From assembly GCF_023101765.2 (NCBI RefSeq), contig NC_064237.1:13250199-13314198 (forward strand): a stretch of 64,000 bases of DNA. The letters are read 5' to 3'. Origin of the DNA: Spodoptera frugiperda. Its lineage: Eukaryota > Arthropoda > Insecta > Lepidoptera > Noctuidae. Made by a program: the position numbers and the translations under genes. Numbering within the stretch: the first letter of the stretch is position 1; every line of letters starts with the position of its first letter. Below the pieces are notes generated by a model that saw only the letters and a list, made by a program, of their open reading frames with translations, was not told the DNA's origin and did not search any database. Positions 58,238 to 64,000 of this stretch are shown one piece after another.

Positions 58238-61200
58238 ATGGAATCTTACGGTAAGTTACTTACGTTAAAGAGATGAGAGAATAAGATTCTAGAAGTGACT
58301 CAAAAGTGAATAAAAATTTAGAGATGTTGTTCTAGTTTTTTATGATTGTCCTCGATAGGATAGGATCATTAATATGGATGAATGAGAATGAAAAGATGAA
58401 CAAAGAATACAAGGTAAATGTGAACAAGATGGCGATGAAGACTATAGTAGTGATACCACAGCCTCAGCGAAAACCGATATGGAACAACCGTGAGGTTACC
58501 GGTGATTGAGGATTAGGTATAATAGGGCTATTATACCCAATCACCCCAATCCCTGATTACCCAACATCCGTTAAATTCTTAACCCCCAAAAGACCGGCAA
58601 CGTACTTGTAACTCCTCTGGTGTTTCGGGTGTCCATAGGCGGCGGGGTGATCAATGCTCATACTTTCGCCATGTGAGAAGAGGCTTTGGTCAGCAGTGAC
58701 CACTTATATGCTGTTGATGATGATGATTTATTATTTTCCAGGTCCAATGGCGAATAATACGGCGCAAGCAATTGCAAACATCCAAATGGTTCAAGAGGCT
58801 TTCCAAACTCTATCACTGCTAATGTTGACCAATTACATGTTCCCGAAACAGGCTGTTTTAAAAGGTTGGTTATTCATTATATTAGAAGCAAAGACAGTTA
58901 TTGTTCGCAAGGAAAATGTTGTATCTCACTGAAAGGCAAAATAGTGGGCGACCACTAAAATAAATGTTGAAAGAAACATGCCAAGCAAATATATTTTAAT
59001 TTGTGAGTTCATATATTTTATTCTAGTACGTAATACCTGTAAATAAACAAATATTGCGTCATACCGTGTATGCCAGACAGTAATATTACACGTAACGTCG
59101 ACTTGTTATGTAAAACCGTTTGATTTATGGGAACAGATTTTTATTTCGTCGACATGATCCTCAACGTGAAACGCAATATATGAGTAAATACAGTCGCTTT
59201 GCCGCACATTATTATTTTATTACGTAATTGTAGCGAAATATTATTTTTGTACTTGATCTACTTTTTTGCCTTAAACACGCAATTTTTTGGCTGTAGGTCA
59301 CTTGAAATTTATTTAAGGCCATTTTTTGGTAATAGACAAAAATTTAGAATTAGCCATCTTATTTTAGACACATGAGGACATTATCGAATGATAGCTTGCA
59401 CTTACTTTGTTGGATTGAAGACTAAGAGGTTGTACAAGTATGATTGGGTTTTTCAAAGAACTGGCTGAGAAAGATGTTTTCGAAAAATGATAACAATTTT
59501 ATATTTTTTTAGATGGTGACGAGTTCGACTTCATAATAGCTGGAGGTGGAACAGCTGGATGTGTACTGGCAAACAGACTGGTGACAGCGAACCATCGAGT
59601 GCTGATGCTGGAAGCTGGAGACGTTCAAACTCCTGATTCAGTTGTAAGTGTCTACTGGACAATGAAGTTCAGATTTGATCTAATGTAAAATCTAAGTTTT
59701 ACAGATTCATAAACATTTTTCATACTTTTCAGTTACCAGGAACTATAGTGTATCTACCAAAAACAAATAGATTTTGGAATTATTTGGCTCAACCAGATGG
59801 TTACACGGATAAATGCCATAAAGAACCGGCTATGTTTATCCCTGTTGGAAATATGCTAGGAGGATCCAGTTCTGTTAACTTCATGATCGCTTCAAGAGGA
59901 ATAGAACATGACTACCATATGTGGGCCACAGCAGCTAATGATTCTTCTTGGCAATACAAAAACATAGCCAAATATTTCAAAAAAAGTGCAAGATACGTTG
60001 GTCCCATAAGCATGATTCCACAGACCAGTAACATGAATCAAGCCAATCGTCCATATATGGGTGAAGAAGGAAACATAGGGATATCCCAAGACTACAGTGC
60101 TAATCTTGACGATTACATAAAATCCTTTAAAGAAATGGGAAATAAAATCGTAAAATATCTAGGTGGTGAACAAGCTAAGGGGTACGCTCGAGGATTGCTC
60201 ACCATAGCAGAAGGCCGCAGACAAAGCACAGCGTCTAGTTACCTTTCGCCAGTAAAAGATAATTCAAATCTGTTTGTGTCAAGAAGGACCGTTGTTAATA
60301 AAGTAGTTTTCGATAACAGAAAGAATGCTATTGGTGTACGAGTATCAATAGATGGTGGGAAAGAAATATTTTTGAAAGCCAAAAAAGAAGTGATTGTCTC
60401 AGCTGGAGCTATAAAGTCTCCTCAATTACTTATGCTTTCAGGAATAGGTCCGAAAACTCATTTGAGAGAAAAGAACATTACTGTAGTCTCTGATTTACCT
60501 GTTGGTGAAAACTTCCAAGATCAACAAATAGTGACGGTTATGCACGCAGCAAAAATGATTGAAGATCCTGGCCCATTCAACTATCATCTTTTCCCAGCGT
60601 CACTAGTATTAGGATTCCGTTCATTAAAGTCGCGCTCCCAGATTCCCGACTATGCCACTTATAATATTATAGAAGAGAGGCTACAATACTTACTTCAATA
60701 TTGTGGATTTCCTTTTGATTTCCAAAACGAAATCTGTGATAGATCATATCAACAAGTTTTGGGAAGGCAGCTCGCTTATTCACTTATTGTTAACTTATAT
60801 CCAAAATCAAGAGGCAAAGTGACTTTGAATACTACAAACCCTGATGACGCTCCATTGGTTGAAACTGGATACTTCACTGAAGAAGAAGACATGAACAATA
60901 TGGTGGAATATGTGAAGGATTACCTTCCCCTTGTGAACACGACTTACTTTAAGAAAGTGGACGGTAGAATGGTAGACCCAGTCGGAGACAAGTGCAGTAT
61001 GCACGAATATGGCTCTGATGACTACTGGAAGTGTTATGTGTACTGCATGGCTACGAGTTTGTGGAACTTTGGCGGCACCTGCGCCATGGGCTCTGTGGTG
61101 GACTCCAAGTTGAAAGTGTATGGAGTCCAGCGGTTGAGGGTAGTGGATGCCAGTGTGATGCCGACTGTTGTTGCTGGGGGCAATTACTTGGCCACTGTTA

Positions 61201-61250
61201 TGATCGCGGAGAAAGCATCCGACATGATAAACCATGATCATCGTGGTTAA
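58238..61250 (+). CDS. GMC oxidoreductase gene 2, ecdysone oxidase / glucose dehydrogenase-like
   Basis: Complete gene with coding exons 58238-58250, 58742-58864, 59513-59643 and 59733-61250, GT-AG introns and 594 residues, the usual length for insect GMC flavoenzymes. These enzymes oxidise alcohol or sugar substrates using bound FAD. Seen: FAD motif AGGGTAGCVLANRL with Gly56, Gly58 and Gly61; ribose-binding acid Glu79 in LMLEAGD; GMC signature 1 GNMLGGSSSVN at 128-138; signature 2 SAGAIKSPQLLMLSGIG; and C-terminal GGTCAMGSVVD. The first exon is only 13 bases; it is supported by the identical arrangement in gene 3, though the ATG at 58747 is an alternative start. The usual catalytic His appears as Asn534 and the usual second residue (Asn or His) as Tyr574, so normal hydride-transfer chemistry is doubtful. 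The short N-terminal leader followed by a DG-[DE]-FD block recalls lepidopteran ecdysone oxidases, but substrate cannot be read from sequence. Confidence 0.92.
58452..58735 (+). repeat. R3 then R5 fragments inside intron 1 of GMC gene 2
   Basis: 58452-58645 is R3 (CGAAAACCGATATGGAACAA, TTTCGGGTGTCCATAGGCGG). 58648-58735 is the R5 3' end (CATGTGAGAAGAGGCTTTGG) with a GATGAT tract just before the exon 2 acceptor. Confidence 0.7.
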
Positions 61251-61334
61251 AAATTATATTGTTAACATAATTATCCTTTTGATTGTTAGTAAGATTACAA
61301 ACCAGAAAACTATCAATGTAGCAGAAAACTATTA

Positions 61335-61340
61335 AATAAA
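61335..61340 (+). promoter_or_regulatory. Polyadenylation signal of GMC gene 2
   Basis: AATAAA lies 85 bases after the gene 2 stop codon and is the best cleavage signal before the gene 3 promoter motif. Confidence 0.55.
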
Positions 61341-61564
61341 TTTTCAAGCCAGTGTATGTTTCATTATTGTATTTTTTTTTAATATTAGTTATTTTTTATA
61401 TATGAACATGAAAGATAAAATAATTGCTAAATATTTCATCAGCCTTTATAAAGGAAGATACTAAACCAGTTTTATAGTATTCAGTTCAATTAAATACTGA
61501 CACTTAAATTGATTAGCGCCAAAATAGACATTTGATGTTACTTTTACTATGTGGTATCATTATT

Positions 61565-61579
61565 AAATAGTCGGTGGTT
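61565..61579 (+). promoter_or_regulatory. Conserved promoter-proximal motif of GMC gene 3
   Basis: Exact second copy of the 15-base motif upstream of gene 2. It shows that the tandem duplication included the promoter, so both copies may be expressed alike. Confidence 0.5.
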
Positions 61580-61618
61580 CAAACGATAAGAATACTTCAC
61601 TGCACAAAATCCGCCGAA

Positions 61619-64000
61619 ATGGAGTCATACAGTAAGTGTTTAATTAATTTTAAACTGAGATTCTGTGATTGCTTCGCTAGCCTTGCTAAAATCATGCAAA
61701 AGAGTAATGTCTAGATTTAAATCACCAGGGTGAATAAAATATACTGACCCTGACTCTGAAATATTAGAAAGGCTTTGATGATAAACTGCTACATATGATG
61801 ATGTTTTTAAGGAATAAAATAAGAGAAAAAAGAGACCTGAAGAGGAAAAAGAAGTAACTGTCCGAAGTTACTTATTTACTGTCAGTAAATTTTAAGCCGG
61901 TATACGAGCAGACAGATCACCTGTTAGCAATTAGCACCGCCTATGGACACCCGAAACACCAGAAGCGTTACAAGTGCGTTGTCGGTCTTTTGGAGGTTAG
62001 GAATTTGAATGGTTGGGGATTCAGGGTTTGAGCAGATTGGGGAGAGAGGTAATTGGACCTCCGGTAACCTCTCTCACATGACCAAAAGTTGCTTGCATTG
62101 TTTCACGTTAGTTTTCTGTGACGCGGTGGTCGACGTGGCCCATTCGTGTCGAAACATAGCTCTCCCACACTTAGCATCTCCTATACCGTTGGCAGGTATC
62201 TTTTACGTAGAATATTAATATTTGATGTATATTTCAGCTCCGATGCCGAATAACACGGCACAAGCATTAACAAATATTCAACTGATCCAGGAAGGTTTCC
62301 AAACCTTGTCTTTGCTTATGTTAACCAGTTACTTGTTCCCGAAGCAAGCTGTACTAAAAGGTTAGTTATTCATATTTACTTAAAGCATGAAATTTGAAAT
62401 TGCCGACAAGCAAGTAGTTGTGAGCATAGAACTATGTAATTTGATGATTAACCCTTTGACCGCCACGTCAATAAAGAAAAAAATGTTCCCTGCGCCACGC
62501 TACAAATTCTATCTTTAATACAAACAACTACAAATCTGTATTTTTGTATGTTTATTATGTATTGTAAAATAGTTATATTTTTGTCGACATTTGCCGACGA
62601 AAGCGTCGTGAACACGTTCTGATTTGTCGAGTATAGCCGACCGCGGCAGTCAAAGGGTTAAATGCTACCATTTGACAAAAAAAGAGAAATTCCCAAATTA
62701 CAAGATGTTGATGAAACTGCATCAAAGGTACCTCTAGAACTGGGAAGATTGTTGCACTATTGTATGGTTTTCCTAAGAACGCGTTGAAAAGGATTTTTGT
62801 AAACATAAAGTTAATATGGATTTTCATTCTATAGATGGTGACGAATTCGACTTCATAATAGCTGGAGGTGGAACAGCTGGATGTGTACTGGCAAACAGAC
62901 TGGTGACAGCGAACCATCGAGTGCTGGTGCTGGAAGCTGGAGACGATCCACCATATGAGTCATTTGTAAGTGCTCTCAAAGTTAACAGTATTGTTTCTAT
63001 TATAAACAAAAATATAGCTTTTAATTCTAGGAGGATCGAGTAGATGTACCTACAATATACCTATACATACTCGTATTATAACGGGTGTCCCAAAATTAAC
63101 GCAAGATTTGAATTTGCCCCCATTTGTGCAGTGAAGGGTTGGCAACCCTGAAAAAAAGCAATTTGACAGCTAACAGTATAGGGTTATTAAAAATGGAGCG
63201 TTACACGATAGAACAACGTGTCTTCATTATTAAAAAATATTTTAAAGACATTTCCAGGTCGTGAACTCTCTCGTTTCGGTGATCAAAATTGGCCTCCTAG
63301 ATCGTGTAATTTAACACCATTAGACTTCTTTTTACGGGGTTATTTGAAATCACAAGTATGTCAACAAGCCCACAACCACCCGTGCATTAAAGGAGGAGAT
63401 TCGACGCTGCATCAACGAAATTCAGCCACATTTATGCAGAATGGTCATGGCAAATTTCAACAAAGCCGTGAAGGCCATTTGTCCGATGTGTTATTCTATA
63501 TATAACCCTATCCTATGTAGGTACTTTACGAGTCAATAAAAATATAACTATCAAAAGACAAAAAGCGGCGTTTTCAATTTAATTTAAATCTTGCGTTAAT
63601 TTTGGGACACCTATACTAATCATATAACTGTATTAGACGTTGTTTCATGAATATAATACATTTATACTTTAATTTTTCAGTTACCAGGAGCCTGGATATA
63701 CCTGGTAAAAGCCAATTCAGCTTTTAATTATTTAGGCCAACCAGATGGTTATACAGATAAATGCCATAACCAACGGGCCATGTTTTTACCAATTGGAAAG
63801 ATGCTTGGAGGAACTAGCTCCAATAACGTCATGATCGCTTCAAGAGGAATAGAACATGACTACCAAATGTGGGCCACAGCAGCTAATGATTCTTCTTGGC
63901 AATACAAAAACATAGTCAAATACATTAAGAGAAGTGTAAGACACGTCGGTCCAATAAGTATGAATCCACAGATCAGTAACATGGAACTAGCCGATGGTCC
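61619..64000 (+). CDS. GMC oxidoreductase gene 3 (partial, runs off window)
   Basis: Tandem paralogue of gene 2, starting about 370 bases after its stop. Coding exons are 61619-61631, 62238-62360, 62835-62965 and 63681 to the window end. The first three have the same lengths as in gene 2 (13, 123 and 131 bases) and the same phases, so the frame is open throughout the visible 195 or so codons. FAD motif AGGGTAGCVLANRL is in exon 3, and GMC signature 1 appears as GKMLGGTSSNN in exon 4. The catalytic C-terminus lies outside the window, so activity cannot be judged. Introns 1, 2 and 3 each carry a transposable element (R3 copy, TTAA-flanked MITE and mariner-type relic). Function is presumed as for gene 2. 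Confidence 0.9.
61893..62175 (-). repeat. R3 copy inside intron 1 of GMC gene 3
   Basis: Minus-strand R3: AAGCCGGTATACGAGCAGAC, CACCAGAAGCGTTACAAGTG and GTTTTCTGTGACGCGGTGGT. Its orientation is opposite to the R3 in intron 1 of gene 2, so the two insertions are independent. Confidence 0.75.
62452..62657. mobile_element. piggyBac-type MITE in intron 2 of GMC gene 3
   Basis: A 206-bp element flanked on both sides by TTAA (62448-62451 and 62658-62661). Ends are inverted: CCCTTTGACCGCC at the left and GGCAGTCAAAGGG at the right. A TTAA target duplication with CCC...GGG ends is the mark of piggyBac transposition. There is no coding capacity, so it is non-autonomous. It is absent from the matching intron of gene 2. 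Confidence 0.75.
63084..63611 (+). mobile_element. Internally deleted Tc1/mariner-type transposon in intron 3 of GMC gene 3
   Basis: A 528-bp element with perfect 26-bp terminal inverted repeats beginning GGTGTCCCAAAATTAACGCA. It encodes remnants of a mariner/IS630-type transposase: an N-terminal MERYTIEQRVFIIKKYF block (63193 on) followed, after a deletion and frame shift, by a C-terminal block with NWPPRSCNLTPLDFFLRGYL. The DDE core between them is missing, so it cannot transpose itself. A clean TA duplication is not visible at both ends. Confidence 0.8.

Noticed and set aside
60807..61241. 144-codon minus-strand frame, very His-rich
   Set aside because: It is an antisense shadow of GMC gene 2 exon 4.
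62573..62917. 114-codon minus-strand frame
   Set aside because: It spans a MITE and the antisense of gene 3 exon 3, with no protein signature.
63218..63505. 95-codon frame as an independent gene
   Set aside because: It is the C-terminal relic of a mariner-type transposase within the 528-bp element in gene 3.
1..64000. CRISPR array, operon, phage or bacterial island
   Set aside because: There are no regularly spaced identical repeats, no ribosome-binding patterns and no compact same-strand frames; introns and SINEs show animal nuclear DNA throughout.

Overview
The window looks like animal nuclear DNA from a moth or butterfly (Lepidoptera). It is AT-rich, has intron-split genes with GT-AG junctions and AATAAA signals, and is packed with short interspersed repeats of kinds common in lepidopteran genomes: tRNA-headed SINEs, elements ending CTAG|T, and the GGCCAAGTGCGAGTCGGACT repeat. 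The repeat mix makes me favour a noctuid-like moth, but that is inference.

The protein-coding content I can support lies in the right third. Three same-strand genes encode GMC (glucose-methanol-choline) FAD-dependent oxidoreductases of the insect glucose dehydrogenase / ecdysone oxidase type. Gene 1 (42241-44517) has a nonsense codon in an otherwise open frame. Gene 2 (58238-61250) is complete in four coding exons and encodes 594 residues, but the residues normally used for catalysis appear replaced. Gene 3 (61619 to beyond 64000) is a close tandem copy of gene 2 and runs off the window. Genes 2 and 3 share exon structure, a 13-base first coding exon and a conserved 15-base motif about 55 bases upstream of the ATG. 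They also share near-identical patches that suggest gene conversion. Between genes 1 and 2 sits a 5'-truncated non-LTR retrotransposon on the minus strand, with an open reverse transcriptase frame (55207-57504).

Positions 1 to about 41.6 kb hold no convincing gene. They hold dispersed repeats, here called: R1 (tRNA-headed SINE beginning GCACGGTTGG); R2 (A-tailed repeat with GTCAGTAAGAGTCTGACACT); R3 (repeat with GGCGGCGGCGATTGCTTACC); R4 (second tRNA-headed SINE, GGTCGAGTGG head); R5 (repeat with GTGTGAGAAGAGGCC); R6 (inverted-repeat element with CCACCAGAGATGTGC ends); R7 (GGCCAAGTGCGAGTCGGACT element); R8 (Helitron-like elements ending CTAG|T); R9 (repeat with CTGCTCGG...CCTCGATAAAT and a GCGCGTTCAAA tail); R10 (palindromic MITEs). 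Single elements with good ends are a 744-bp inverted-repeat element with a 4-bp AAAT duplication, a TTAA-flanked piggyBac-type MITE, and two Tc1/mariner-type non-autonomous elements.

Non-repeat signals worth attention on the left are a cluster of CCGG-cored motifs resembling Grainyhead/CP2 sites (15424-15642), a GC-rich island with a splice-donor-like end (36115-36340), and two minus-strand stretches that look weakly coding (13443-13664 and 17447-17625). I saw no CRISPR, operon, phage or other prokaryotic system.
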